Assembly: GCA_021234155.1 (NCBI GenBank)
Contig: JAJEKV010000177.1
Coordinates: 560,001-624,000 of the forward strand
DNA length: 64,000 bases
Reading direction: 5' to 3'
Origin: Isoetes taiwanensis
Taxonomy: Eukaryota > Streptophyta > Lycopodiopsida > Isoetales > Isoetaceae
Each line of letters begins with the position of its first letter. The stretch's first letter is position 1. Positions 1-12,463 of this stretch are shown here, one piece after another. The notes beneath the pieces are model-generated. The model saw only the letters and a list, made by a program, of their open reading frames with translations. It was not told the DNA's origin and did not search any database. A program made the translations under genes and the position numbers.

Positions 1-74
1 TCTGCTAGCTTACCAGTAACATAAATTGTGCATGTATGGAACTGTATTTCTCATGTTTGTTGTCAAATTTTCAG

Positions 75-2753
75 GTTCTAGATGAGAGGCAGAGTAGGAA
101 CGTAATGAGGTTTCTTCAGGCCTTGCATCAGTAAGTGAAGGTTTTCGTGTTTGTCTACTAGCATTCAATGCTTAAGAGTTTTAATATACATCTTTTTGTG
201 TAAACAGACGCAAGGACTTGAGCCAAGAATTAAAATACTTGAGATGTCGTACCTTGATCTTTGTGGGTGAGCACTCTCCATTTTATGATGAGGCAGTTCA
301 TATGTCTCTTTTATGGGTACACAATATAGTGCCATTGTTGAGGTAGGAATATATATTCTGTGCATATCAAGTACCTCTTTCTGTACACTTATGTATATTT
401 TAAACTTTCGTTTGGTTCTTTGGCGACAGAAGAGCAACCACTTTCTATGTTGATTCCACTGGAGTACTTTTTAATGTTATCCCTTTTATCGGCCACCTCA
501 ATCAGACCTATCAGAAAATTCATCTCCTACTAGCCCTCTGAGTCTGCCATGCATTCTTGCTGAGTTATTATCCTCTGAAAGTTTAGGCTTGAAGTTGAAA
601 CCCATTAAGACAAGGGTTGATGTAGGTGCATGAGTTTTTTCAACATTTTTTGCGGATTTTGTACAAGTTTTACATTTCTGCAACCTTAGGAACATGCAGA
701 TATGCAAAGGTAAAAGATAAGATTTATACCAAGTTGATTAAATGCAGGTCAATCTAGGGTAATATTTCTTTTTATGATGTGCTTTCTACTTTTACAGATC
801 ATTGCCCTCATAATCCAGTAACTTAAAAAGCTATTTCAGTGATGTATGATGTGCCTCTAATGTTTTGCTTCGTGTTTACAGCTTGAAATGCTTCTGCTTG
901 AGTCTGAGCAGTGCTTCTTTAATTTAGGGAAAGTTGGTACTGCTGCTATTGACTTCCTTGCTGACAGTTTCAGGTGCAGGAATAAAGATCAAGCACAAAG
1001 GGATTGGGAGTTCGAACTGCATATATGCTTAGGGGCTACATTGATCTTGGTATCTTTTATATACCTTTCACCATTTTCCATGTTTGGAACATATCTTTCA
1101 GTTATAGCAGCATGGCGTCACTTGCCATTTGAAAAAGACATTTTGATTTTGACCTTATGTATATGCGATCGTGGAATAATCTTCAATATGTCTGGCATGC
1201 TCTTTCATATAATTATTGTTCTAGCTATATTGTTTTTGCAGAGGAACTAAAATGCCCTAGAAGTCTTGACATCCATTAGAGCTCTTTAAGTTTGCTGGAT
1301 CTCAGGTATATGGTCTCATATACTGCTTTTTAGCCTGATTATGCAGGTGGAGGAAGAGATTTAAGCTTATATGAATGTAATTGTTAGTTACAAATACACA
1401 TTTTGTCATTATTACATTTGTATATGTAATTACCATGTGGGCAAAATAGTTAGAACAGCGAACATGTATGTTAAGTTTCTCATTTATTAGATCACTGGGT
1501 CAAGCATGCTGAAAGATGTATTCTCCCTTTGTTTTCGAGGCAATTTGCTTCACGTTTGGTGTAAGCTTTACTGTTGTAGTTACATAGAACAATAACTTGG
1601 TGCAAAACATCATTTTTTTTGTTCTAGCTTAGTGTACTTTATGAGTCCTAGCTTAGTGTTTTCAGCATGGAATGTTTGCAAAAGCATAAATGATATTTCA
1701 CAAGATGTGGTCAATGCTTTTCAGCTTGCAAAGTTTATTCAGATTATTGATTTATATAGACATTTGATGCTATCTTTGTTTCTGGAAGATGAACGTAAAT
1801 TCTTTCTTACACTTTTGCCAGGGGCACAATGAGACTATGGTTCTTATCACCGAGTTCCAGTCAGCTCGCATTTGCAGAAATGTAAAGGATGTCCTAAAGA
1901 ATGTCTATTAGTGCTTTGCAGAGGGATCTCTTTGACAAACTATGTAAATTAGACTTGAGAATGTCTTTACCACAGGTGCAAATATTATTTCATGTTCTCT
2001 TTTGTGGCATACTTTGCTGTTCATTTGAAGTTTTTCAGATAATTTTGTACAAGCTTATTCAGAATTGCACATAATTATATTTAGGATGATCTTCTGTTCT
2101 TAGAACCACCTATACTCTTTGATACATAGTGGAATGTTAGCCATGGAATTCCTCGAAGTCTAGAAGGTTGTGCAGTTGTTATTGATTTACAAGGGGAGGA
2201 ATACTCCTTGCAATATTTACATGTTAGAAGATGCTAAAAGCTTTTGAATGATTTGCCTTTGTATGGTTGCAAAGAAGGAATTTAATCTCCTATGGATCCT
2301 TATCTATCTTTTGTGCATTGCGCAGGCTTCCATGTTCTCTAAGGTCACTGAATATTTGCAAAGATCCAATTTGTGTGAACTAAGATGATTGATGTGGACA
2401 AGAACAGTAGAAATAGAATAGTCAGCAAGGGTTTTTCTGCTGGAAAGTCACATGAATTGTTAGAGATTTGGTACAGGTATAACTATCAGCCCATAATGCT
2501 AGGAACGTTTCTCAATGTGATTCGATTCTTATTGTGGATGATGATGCTGTCCAGCAAATACCTATCCCTATATTTTTTTCTCAAAATAGCAACGACATTA
2601 AATATTAGCAAGGATCAAATTTTCAACAAAGGGGAATAGATCCTGAGAAGCTGTAGAAGGGATGTTACCCCTTGAATTTGCTGCTGCAGTCAACCAGCTT
2701 ATGAGCATAAAACTCGAAGGCAGTGTTGGTTTGGGCATTGCAAATGTACAGTA
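75..2753 (+). pseudogene. Fragmentary multi-exon gene, not identified
   Basis: Several short stretches read as exons. One runs 75-130, after a TTTCAG acceptor and before GTAAGTG, and encodes a charged peptide beginning VLDERQSRNV. Another runs 882-973, between ACAG and GTGCAG, and includes LEMLLLESEQCFFNLGKVGT. A third ends near 2753 before GTATGT and includes EGMLPLEFAAAVNQL. These peptides have the composition of a conserved globular protein, but I could not name the family. The first two exons do not join in phase, so an exon may lie between them or the copy may be decayed. Long AT-rich introns separate the pieces. The start lies left of the window. It could be the 3' part of a living gene or a pseudogene. 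Confidence 0.35.
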
Positions 2754-3811
2754 TGTCCTCAGTCTAAAATATTTGTATATATGAGAGCATTTTACGGGAT
2801 TATGCATCTCATAGGATATCTAAACAAAAAAGCAATGCCAAGTCATATTAATACAAGAAGAAACCATGCGATGCACATTTTTTGTCTTTTTATTTGTGTT
2901 TCCCTTTGTATCCATGTTTTTTTGAAAATGCTGTAATATATCCATCACCTTATCCCAGAATGTCTATGTCTGTAAGATGGCCTCTAGGGGAGTAAGCATA
3001 CCTCTTGGATATTATGGTCTTATATAAACTATCAAAATGCAATAGTACAATTCTTGCAACTAACAAGCATTGCCATCCAAATTGTAGCAATATTTATTAT
3101 GTATCCTTTTGCCGTTGTGTAAGTTGTCTAAGTGAGATTTTCTAACGGCCTTTCATACTATTCAAGTTGATGGGAGCTCCTTAATTTGTCTTTGCTTCAA
3201 ACGTTAAACAAGGTAGATTATTTTCCAATTGCTTATGGAAGCATCTACCACGATTTTAAAAGCTAAAAAAAAGGGGGCACTAAGTTGGTGCACGAGTTCA
3301 AAGAAATAAAAAAGATTTTAAGCTGAGAAACAAGACCTAATCCAGAAAATAAACTTTTTTTCCCTATTGTATATGCAATAAATGCCTAATTACCCTATAG
3401 AATAAAATGAGAAAATTAATCTACCACATCGAAGAAGACGAACAACTAGAGACATCCAACATATGCAGGGCCAACAACCAAAGCTCAATCATGGCTTGGT
3501 TGAGATATCATAAGAATGCATCATGAAAGACAACCCATGGGGTTATATGAACAATGACATCTAATATAAAGGTGGACCACGACCATCATGGTGCGGGTAC
3601 ATTTTAACAAGACATAGGACAACCATCCGATTAATAACAACACATGGGTATTCAAATTTAATAACAAGGCCTTGAGTACCCCAAAGTCAATGCATTGACA
3701 TTTCTATTGCACAGCAAATCAACACAAAATATACCACTGACACCCCCACAAATACCTTCAATCTTTGCAGTAGCCAACAATCAAACGACCACTATTTCAA
3801 ATTGTAGTAAA
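2754..3811. other. AT-rich intergenic or intronic DNA
   Basis: No convincing coding region is visible. The right part, from about 3250, runs into a Helitron 3' end and probably belongs to that element, but no 5' TC terminus could be fixed. Confidence 0.4.
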
Positions 3812-3839
3812 GCCCGGCAACGCCGGGCACCATAACTAG
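3812..3839 (+). mobile_element. Helitron 3' terminus (hairpin plus CTAG)
   Basis: A perfect 7-bp stem, GCCCGGC-AAC-GCCGGGC (3812-3828), is followed 7 bases later by CTAG (3836-3839) and then T. Helitrons end with a GC-rich hairpin about 10 bases before CTRR and insert between A and T, which fits. No Rep/helicase coding sequence is visible upstream, so this would be a non-autonomous copy ending here. Confidence 0.6.
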
Positions 3840-4580
3840 TTACTACTATTTTGCTGAATGTTAAACTCTGGATTTTCTGCACTACAAGAACATTATTGCT
3901 CAATTATGTTTATTGCTCTACATTAGATTATATGCTAAATGTCTAATAAGGTTGTTATGTTTCATTGGAGGCTTGATGCTATGTTCTTTCAGTGTCAATA
4001 TATTGGCAGAATTATTTAGGAGTCTGATATTGAAGTTTGCTGGTGTTAGATTCATTTGGAGAAGCAGTTATAATATTTGCAGAATCAGTAATGGAGTCTA
4101 TTCCTGGAATCAAATGGATGGATCATGATATTTATACGACCAATTTTTTCCTTTTAACTTAGCAATAATTGTTATCAAATCCCTCCCTTTATATATTTAG
4201 CTGTTGTGTGTCAATAAGCTGTGGCACAGTAAAGAGATCATTATCTTTCTTTCACATTGTTGTACCTGTGATCTTGCCCTTGTTTCCTTATAGTAGGATT
4301 TTAGTTGGACTTAGGGGCAGTGGATGCAAGTTATGGGATTCAGAGTTTCACGAATGGTGAAAACTGAAATTGGATTTCTGGTAGTAGTTAGTTTCAGATT
4401 GAAGTAACATAGTAGTTTTTTTAATATTTGCTGGAAAGGTTGAAAGCTGAAAGTGATTTTTGAAGTGGCTTCTTAGGCTCTATTTATCCATTTGAATAAG
4501 TGTGGATAATGGTTTAACCAAGGTTCGAATCCTTGGAGCTCCTTTTATTTATTTCCATTTGTTGTCACATCCGAAAAAAT
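3840..4580. other. AT-rich DNA, no gene seen
   Basis: Short open frames occur, but none has a recognisable motif or splice context. Confidence 0.4.
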
Positions 4581-4583
4581 TTC

Positions 4584-4649
4584 CTGTAATTACCGATAGT
4601 AAAGGCTATTCATTTTTCTGGTAATTACCAATAGTAAAGACTATTCATG
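4584..4649. repeat. Tandem duplication, 36-bp period
   Basis: Two adjacent copies of a GTAATTACC(G/A)ATAGTAAAG unit, the second differing at a few bases. Confidence 0.8.
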
Positions 4650-4804
4650 CTTTAATATGTTAACTAGAAACAGCTTGCACTATGAACCCCCTGCATAGCT
4701 AGCACAAGAACCACATCATGCTATGAGAGAAAAAGTGATATTGTATTAATAAATTAACTTAAAATGCTTTGGTCAATAAATCACTAGTGCTCTCTAACTT
4801 TAAC

Positions 4805-4990
4805 CACACTAGCATTCCACTAAAAACCCTATATGCATTCCACTAAAAACCCTATATGATTTGCATTTACGAAATGGGTAGCATTCTACTATAAACCCTA
4901 GATGTTTTGCACGCACAAAATGGGTAGCGTTTTACTAAAAACCCTATATGGTTTGCATGCACAAAAGGAAAGGTTTTACCTATATGGAAA
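4805..4990. repeat. Degenerate tandem repeat with ACTAAAAACCCTATATG core
   Basis: About four copies of a unit containing CTAAAAACCCTATATG, with most copies also containing a GTTTGCATGCACAAAATGGG-like segment. Spacing varies from about 30 to 60 bases. The repeated AAACCCTA is telomere-like only by chance, because the units are longer and variable. Confidence 0.65.
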
Positions 4991-5459
4991 GGTTTTAGAC
5001 CATTAAACACGTGCAGCTTCTGTCACTTTTAACACAATGAGAACCATATAAACTTATCATAACACTTTAAGAACCACATTCGTAACACCATATTAAAACG
5101 AGTCTTATTACCACTACCTTATATCATATTACGAACCATACACATGAACCATGATATGAAACAATGGCAAATAAACATGTTAGAAAACCATATAATTGAG
5201 CACCATAATTAAACCATTGATAATTACTTAGTCAAAATGCCACTTTATTAAAGCATCTGAAGAAACCATATACTTTAGCCATGTAATGTTTTTAATGATA
5301 TCAACCCACAAAGATGCATTGGTTTCTTTGAACGACTTTTTATGTATAACCAAGGAAAAAACCCGTAATAGTTTTGTTTTTGGGTGCCTTGTGATAGCAA
5401 ACATATGCGACCTTCACGGGGTATGTTACTTCACTTGCCAGCTTCCATATGTAACACAA

Positions 5460-5888
5460 ATGGATTTGCACCATGAACGTCTCTCGGCGGAAAGACTGGA
5501 AGAACAAACCAAAGCAACAAATCTAAAAATCTTCGGTCTGATAGAACAGGAAGGTGAAGATGCCAACCAAGTTATTGCACATTTCTTTAAGGAGATCATG
5601 CATTTACATGAGCCTCAAGCCATTTACTGCAGAAGACTTGGTAAGCCAGCAAACTATAATAGACCAATTCTAGTCAAATTCAGCACAGAGGAAGCTTGAA
5701 ACAGGGTTTTACAAAATAGAGGTGCACTGAAAGGTCAGAAAATATGGATAGACATGGATCGAACTCTTGCACAGTTAGAAGTTAGGAAAAGAGAATGGGC
5801 AAAAGTAAAAGATGCCAGAACAGAGGGGTTTGTTGCATATCTGGATAGAAATGGGAAGGCAGTAGTAACCAAAAGGAAGAAAGAATAG
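5460..5888 (+). pseudogene. LINE ORF1-like RNA-binding protein, one stop
   Basis: The frame from the ATG at 5460 encodes a lysine- and glutamate-rich protein that includes RRLGKPANYNRPILVKF, a (G)RRLGK...RPILVKF pattern typical of L1-type ORF1 proteins that coat the LINE RNA. It meets a TGA at 5697-5699 exactly where related proteins continue EEA-x-NRVL, and then stays open in the same frame to the stop at 5886-5888. One nonsense change, or one base error, therefore separates two halves of one protein. The endonuclease region starts just downstream. The family call rests on motif memory, not a search. Confidence 0.6.
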
Positions 5889-5910
5889 GGAATTGGGACC
5901 TTGAGGCTGC

Positions 5911-6783
5911 TGTCATGGAACATAGGAGAAAATAGTGGCAAACATGGATATGCTGAGCACAATAGACGTGCTTCTCTTTCTTGAAACATGGGAGCATCAA
6001 ACGAGACCTCTTCCGGACATACCAGGTTTCATAACAGTAGGGTTTGTATGGAATGAAAAAGAGCATGGTGTGGGACGAGGTTATGGTGGACTAGCAGCAT
6101 ATGCTAGAACGGACATTGCTGATCGCATCAAAGTTGTGGCAGAGCATGAATTCAAACAGCACATGTGGCTGCAAATAGAATTGGAAAATCACCTTGTGTA
6201 TGTAGCAGCTTGCTATTATGCCCCTTTAAACATGACTGTTTATAATCAAGTAGGGATTGACAGGGATAATCCGCTTCACGATCTCAGTAAAGAAGTGCTA
6301 ATGTACAAAGATAAGGGAGAAGTCTTAATTGTAGGTGATTTTAATGCTAGAACTAAAGGGATGCAGACTGTATCTTACATGCAAGAAGGTGACCCACTCC
6401 TACTGAAAGAAGACGATGGGAGCTTTAAACGTCAATCCACGGATCAGATAAGAAACGCCATGGGAGATTAGCTGCTAGATTTTGGTACCACATGTGGGCT
6501 GAAAATCATAAATGGAATAGAGAAATTCAAGCATACAAATACCAGTACTTGCATTACACCAATGGGTGAAAATATTGTAGACTACTTGCTCATATCACCT
6601 GATGATAGTAGCATACTAAAACGATTGGAATTCCAAGACAAAGTGCCAGAATCAGATCATATAAGTCTATGTTTTGAATTGAAGGTAGAACTGCATGAAA
6701 CAAGAGCATCCATCTGTTTTAGACCTAGGCTAAAATTAGATCACACCAGTGCTCGAAAAGCATCTAAAGATAGATGCGTCAGA
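5911..6783 (+). pseudogene. LINE apurinic-type endonuclease domain
   Basis: The reading frame encodes an exonuclease-endonuclease-phosphatase fold enzyme, which nicks target DNA to prime reverse transcription. Visible motifs in order are LLFLETWEH near the start (metal-binding E), a glycine-rich GRGYGGLAAYAR loop, VYVAACYYAP, VGDFNAR near 6334 (catalytic D and N), DYLLIS, and ESDH near 6649 (catalytic D-H pair). A TAG at 6469-6471 splits the region; coding resumes in another frame up to the hAT-like insertion. Relative to copy B, about 11 bases are absent just upstream of the first motif. The RT that should follow is missing from this copy. Confidence 0.75.
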
Positions 6784-7571
6784 TGCGTAGATTAAAGCAT
6801 CGCAAGCATCGAAACATCTAAACTTTTAGATGCGGATAAGATGCGTCTGTATGTAAAAGTAAAAATTCTCCTAAATCTATAACAGCCTTGCCTTGATCAT
6901 CAGATCCATTGTTAACTACCTCAATATCTCGAAAACAAAATAGATCATTAGACCATGGCCTTGGAATGATTAGAACATACTTCATTCCACAACTTATTCT
7001 CTTCTTTTGGCATCTTTTTCTGAAATTCTGATATAATTATGCTATTACTGTTGTAAAAAAATTCGTTGCTCTCTATGTTCTGTTATAGAACACGTTGAGC
7101 TCTGTTTATCAAAAGAACAAAGCTGAAAAGCTCAATATAAACCTGTGTTTTCCTTCAGCTGACGCAATCCGGCAGACCCAATCCTTTGCAGACCCAATCC
7201 GGCAGCATAGATCCAAAATCCTTTGCAGACCCAATCCGGCCGCATAGATCCTAGATGGAATCGGATTCCACATTTGGAATGTACCTGTTTCAGACAAAAA
7301 AGGATCTATTTTGGGCTCTCCTACGGTTGAATAGCATCCTTGCATGCTGCCCGGAAGCAAATCCCCCGTTACTTCCAAATCCGGGTCTTAAAATGGCCGA
7401 AATCGAGCTAGTGTTTGCGGCAGAGGTAAACCTAACGGGCCAAAAGAGTAGGGCTAAAAAAAAAAATTTATTAAAAAAGGTCAAAACGCATCTTCGTTAG
7501 ATGCGGTATAGATGTCTTGATCCGAATCTAAAGCATCTCATGTTTAGATGGCGCATCTAACGAAACAACTG
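6747..7571. mobile_element. hAT-like non-autonomous transposon nested in LINE A
   Basis: The left end starts CAGTG and the right end finishes CAACTG, i.e. inverted CAGTG/CAGTTG termini. Flanks are GATCACAC (739-746 in the 6-kb numbering) and GATCACCG (7572-7579), a probable 8-bp target duplication with two changes. CAGNG-type ends and 8-bp duplications are hAT hallmarks. Both sub-ends are rich in GATGCG/CGCATC words in opposite orientations. No transposase is seen. The same insertion sits at the same place in LINE copy B. Confidence 0.6.
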
Positions 7572-7838
7572 GATCACCGCAAGCGAAAGGTTTTCGAGGC
7601 GCTTATCTCGGGCATTAGATAGCATCACACGGGTGGGGAGTTAGCTTGTTGATTCTATCCCGCTCCGCGGACACCATAAAGAGAGAAGGCTGGGCGGTGT
7701 TTTGGATACACTAGGCAGAGGAGGAAGATAGGAGATGCAGGTGTAACTCATGGTGGGATGCCGAATGCTCTACAGCAAGAGCCAAACTGCCTACAAGAAT
7801 TAAGATGAAACCAAAATGGTATAAACAATTGATAAGGA

Positions 7839-8135
7839 CCCTATGGTCTCTGGCCCCCTCGCCAATGTTATTATCGAGAGAACCTAGGCCCGAGGTGCCG
7901 GTTGGTTTCCTCATAATGGTTCTCACCTTAGCTTCGTCTTTGGCACTACATTTGAATGGGAGCCCGAGTGGAAAGATAGAGTGGATTCCACTATTGGACC
8001 CGACCTCGCTCGTCTCAGAAGGGCTATTAGTCATAAATCCTTAGTGGATTGTGAGCTAAGTATCTATGAGTTTCGAAAAAAGTGGCGGTATGGGATAGTC
8101 CATCACCACAAGAAATTTGTCATGAATATTACATG
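7839..8135 (+). pseudogene. Unidentified coding fragment abutting the 12.5-kb element
   Basis: LINE homology ends near 7838. From about 7930 a plus-strand frame is open through a charged segment containing WEPEWKDRVDSTIGPDLARL and YEFRKKWRYGIVHHHK, ending in TGA near 8135. The peptide looks like real protein, but I do not recognise the family. It stops 11 bases before the left end of the 12.5-kb transposon, so the gene may have been cut by that insertion. Confidence 0.35.
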
Positions 8136-8146
8136 AACCACTAGAT

Positions 8147-8178
8147 AACCATCATTCAATTAAATTGGGATTATGTCT
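8147..8178 (+). repeat. Left terminal inverted repeat of the 12.5-kb element
   Basis: Thirty-two bases identical to the reverse complement of 20610-20641, preceded by AGAT. Confidence 0.85.
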
Positions 8179-10017
8179 ATTCCAAAATCGCTACCATATA
8201 AGCATTTTATTGACCATTATATTGAATTAACCACACTTTTTACCTTTGTGTTCATTTTAATTTTGGGAATATGCATTTTATGTGAAAATGCAAAGGCATT
8301 CAAATATTCGATGCAAATGACCCATATTATGACCGAGAATGTAGGCGGTTGAAAAAAGCGAGGAAATTGCCTATTAATTACGCACATTCACGGACGACAA
8401 CGAAATCTAAACAATGAAATTGTAAAGCTTTCTGAGTAAATAACAACAAGCAAGTTGCTACAAAGCGAGAGATTTTTAGTGGTTCAAATCGTGGCGTGGC
8501 GCGATTTGCTTGGCATAAATAGCGCATTACAAGAGAACATAAACTACAAAAACTAATCGATTCATGCGTCCCTCGGTATGCGGCGATCACGAGATCACAT
8601 CGATCATGAACAAACCATGCTCTGGATTCCATATAAGATGGATTACAACATCAAAGGGATCGGGATAGAAGCGGACCGGATTCATAGCAGCGACATCAAG
8701 CCGATCCACGAAGTTCTATTTCTAGCTTCGCGCGGCACCTGCGAGAGGTCCGCATGGTTCATCTTGCGGGTAATAGAATGTGCCATAATAACAAGGAGAA
8801 GGCGGAGACCGAAGCCGATTCGAGGGCTATTTCATGCATACCTATTTATACACACTAAAATTATTGGCCGGTATATACCTACAAATTATTGCAAGTATAA
8901 CAAACCGTACACATAATATAAAAAATAATAATCATTACCTGAGAACCAATAATGCTGATAAAAGAACACAATATATATTCAAAACCTTTAGGTATAAAGT
9001 ATATTTCATATTCAAAACTTTTTGGAAAGTGTATTTCACAATATACATATATATCAAAAAGTTCCCTTTCTAGGGCGATTTTCTCAAGTTCCTGTCAATT
9101 TCCCTGTCCGATCAAGGTGTGGGTATAGTGTGTGTATCTCTTCGGCCCGTTTTTCCTGAAGCTATTTCTTGCGGGACACTAACAAAGCGAAGCGGGGAAG
9201 TCATCTTTGTCAAAATCTTGAGGATGATAGGATGGCGGATTCAATGGCTATGGCCCGATTGAAGCAACACTTTAGAAGTCATCATCCACAATGATTATGC
9301 CTTCCTTATCCTCAACACCTAGGGCATCCATCATGTTGCACAAGCATTTCACAAATATCTTTTTTTACACAGCCGGTTCTTTAGGGTTTGTGAATGAAGC
9401 ACATTTGCTTTGATCCCGGATGGGCCTTAATTTCTATTTAGCTTCGGGCACTACTTTCAAAACATCCTGTATATTTCTATGCTCCATGGATGACCAAATT
9501 GCTGTGAAAACAGTGAAGGCCTGGTCCAACATCTCCTTGAGATAAGGCGGCGGGTAAACATATTTGGTGCGTGTCTCAAATGGTTGTTAAGCATACCATG
9601 ACTTTTCAAACGTTGCTTTAGGTAGCGTTCTACATAACACACCATTCAAATCAAAGACCCGGTACTTTTGGGGAAGCCAAATCATTTACGTAAGGAGAAC
9701 AATAGCGTATGAGATGAAAGAAATGGAAAACAAAAAGCAGCGCCCGGTAGCGATTTCATGAATGATGCATGTCAACATAATTCAAAAGTATGCTCTAGGA
9801 AACTCCAAATCGCGCCCGGTAGCGATTTCTATAAACTTCTAGTTTGAAAAATGCATGGATATCAAAAAAGGAATATTGTCCGCGATACCTTTAGTCTTCA
9901 TCATTCCCGTGTTCTCTTCATCCCTTGCATCTTTATTACGACTTGCCTCCGGTCTGCTAGAAGCACCAACCACATCGGTTGAGATGCATGCGGTGTGAAC
10001 TACGGCTTGATAGTTCA
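8179..10017. other. Left interior of the 12.5-kb element, no clear gene
   Basis: AT-rich sequence holding three copies of the palindromic motif (8486, 9733, 9807). Short open frames on both strands show no recognisable domain. A minus-strand extension of the coding remnants at 10.0-10.8 kb may reach into it. Confidence 0.4.
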
Positions 10018-10790
10018 TTACTCTTTCGCTAACACGGCTAGTGTTATCGATTTGGAGTCTGCTTCATCATCAAGATTGTTATTATCATCATCCTTGGCAT
10101 TGTCATCTTGGTCTATATTTTCGGGGCCAAGAATGTTCCGCGAGGCATGTCGATAGGTACTTGGAGATCTGCACCTTTCGTCCATGTCATCCATGAAGTT
10201 GGAGCCCGCGCAATGCACGTCTCGAGAATCTCCGTTCCTTAAGCAAATCTGAAGGTATTTAGGCCTTAGAGCTAGAAGCTTTGTTTTTTACCTTCTTAGA
10301 TTGGTCCCCTAGGGGCTTCCTCTAGTACTTTCTCAAAGAAGAGGTCCAAAAATTTACGGCTCGATCATCGGGAGGCGGCTCACGGCATTTCCTTGCTAAC
10401 TTCAAAGCTTCTCTACCGATGTAACCTCCAGCGTGAAGTTCCCGGCAAGTTGTTCCCAATGGACAAAATGCTTCAATGAGATCTTGGGAAAGATCCATAG
10501 AGAACCCGTTCTTGTTTAGCTTCCCCTTATGTGAAGTTAGGAGCTCATACTTAATGTGGCCCACAAGGCTGGGTGGAGTCCTCGTTTTCTTCCTCATCCT
10601 CCTCTTCCTCCTCTAACTCTTCCACGACCTTGACAGCCTTCCCCTTGTCTTCTTGCTCGGATATAAGACATTTCGCGCGGGATCGTTCATCTAGCGATAA
10701 CACTTGCCATGCTAGTTTCTCTCCATCTGCTTTTCCCTTAAGCCTTTCATATTCCTTATCATCCATCATGGCTATCATAATAATAAGCAC
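10018..10790 (-). pseudogene. Minus-strand coding remnant with acidic tract
   Basis: Two minus-strand frames that overlap by about 47 bases form one protein-like stretch broken by a frameshift. The upstream part (10790-10551) is charged and ends in an acidic run, LEEEEEDEEENED. The downstream part (10597-10322) includes LVGHIKYELLTSHKGKLNKN and GGYIGREALKLARKC. A further piece rich in D and N lies at 10218-10018. The acidic run plus basic helices could suit a nuclear DNA- or chromatin-associated protein, but no family is recognised. It lies downstream of, and in the same direction as, the ParB-like segment at 12.5-12.9 kb and may be part of the same spliced gene. Confidence 0.35.
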
Positions 10791-12463
10791 ATGAGAAATT
10801 TTACTTCTTTGTCTTTGAAGTCAACATCCTTGTTTTCATCTATGAGGATGCTTTGTCGTTATGACTTTCCGCATTCTAAGTCATTTGCAGCACTTAGAGC
10901 ATATGCATAGGACATGTCGGAGGGACATATAGTGGCGATTGTGTAATTCATTTTACGTCGTGCAACCACTTTGCATATGTTGAAGAATGTATTATAGTCT
11001 TCGGTGACCATCGGCGCCTCGGGCTATCAAGCCGCGAAGAGTGTGATATCATGAGGACCTTCACCCACTTCGGCAAGGCACACTTGAAACCGGTGGACAC
11101 TTGATAAAAAATGTGGATTCCATCTCAGGGTTACGCTTCACCAACGCGACTTTTCGTTTCAAGTCCGGATGCAACTTTTGTGTGAATCCCAGCGATCTTT
11201 ACAGCGTTCTTCAACCTGGCTGCTTGACAAAGTCCTTGGACCAAAATACATACTTCTTTAGGTGCGTCGTTGGAGCGTTATACTTTTGCATTAGTCCTAA
11301 CTCCAGAATGATGACCACTCGATGTAAGCCTTTGCAATTCCTCACCAAGCGCCTTCTTGAGCACTCTAATATTCTTCATTTCGTCGCATGCATCTTCAAA
11401 GGATTCCATAGCCTTTGTTCTTTGAGGTTTTCTTGTAAAGGATTTCCTTTTTGATTAACCTATCCGGGACTGAGATGAGTTCTTGATCTTCCAATCCACG
11501 GGCCTTCCTCATCTCTGTTATATGGATATCAAAATTGATGTGTCAGCGGGAGGAAATCTTCCTTGTGAATCGGCAACTTCTTCTCCGTGTGAAGCGTCCC
11601 AAATTCATTCCATTTCTCCCAAAGCGGGATCTGAAGCAAAAACTATCTTGCAGGCATCCTTGGGTACAGTTGGTTCTTGGCGGACATCACCCTTTTCATC
11701 TCCTTTTTTTTTTTCTTTGATCCGGTGCTCTTGGTCTTGTCTGTATTATAGTTTGACTAAGTGTCCTTTCCGACAACTTGAATTCGGCTTTTTTGGGCCC
11801 TCATGCACGTAGGCATTGGCTTCCCATATTCAATCCAGCGGTTCGAGCATGCGAAGTTGCTCTATATAGGGGGCGCAAGGAATAACCGTTAGCTTTATAA
11901 TCGTGAATTCAAACAATCCTTCTAGTTCAAAATCGGCGCCCGCAGCGATTTCATATTAGAAAACAAATCGGCGCCGGTTTTGCCTTCTCTAAATAACAAA
12001 GGGTTTTGAAATAGTAGATGGTTCTAGTCGTATAAGCAAATCGGCGCTGGCGATTTCATATTAGAATACAAATTGCGCCCTTGCGCGATTTGCCTACTTT
12101 GAGAAGAAACGGCTATCTTCAAGGGCAGCCATGTCTCCTCGGGCTAGGGAAATCGTGGCGTGGCTCAACTTGTATTCTAATATAAAACCAGCGCCCGGTT
12201 TGTTTATTTGATTGGCCGGAAGCGTCTACCATCGAGAACCCTTTGCTATTTAGAGAAGGCAAATCGCGCTGGCCCGAAATTGCCTTCTACTATGAAATCG
12301 CTTGCTTGGCGCTGATTTATATCTGAAAAATAAAAATGTGGGAAGAGAATTACCTTTTGTATAAGAAAGTTTTTCCCATGTCATTTTAGGAGTCGCGCTT
12401 ATTTGGCTAGTTAAAGCGGTGTTGTTGACCAGCTCGGGGAACGGCGTTTACGACGAATCTGAC

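Larger units (their letters stand above)
5392..7838 (+). mobile_element. LINE copy A (5' part: ORF1 and endonuclease, RT lost)
   Basis: This is a non-LTR retrotransposon fragment homologous to the copy at 21178-26190. Homology begins near ATAGCAAACATAT (about 5392) and stops abruptly near 7838, so the reverse transcriptase and tail are missing here. It contains an ORF1-like coding segment, an endonuclease domain with GDFNAR and ESDH motifs, a hAT-like insertion (6747-7571) and the post-endonuclease WWDAE-like region around 7760-7830. Compared with copy B its CAG/CTG sites are mostly intact, so its frames are cleaner. Confidence 0.8.

Noticed and set aside
4805-4990. Telomere-like AAACCCTA repeats
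   Set aside because: The units are roughly 30-60 bp and diverged, not tandem heptamers.
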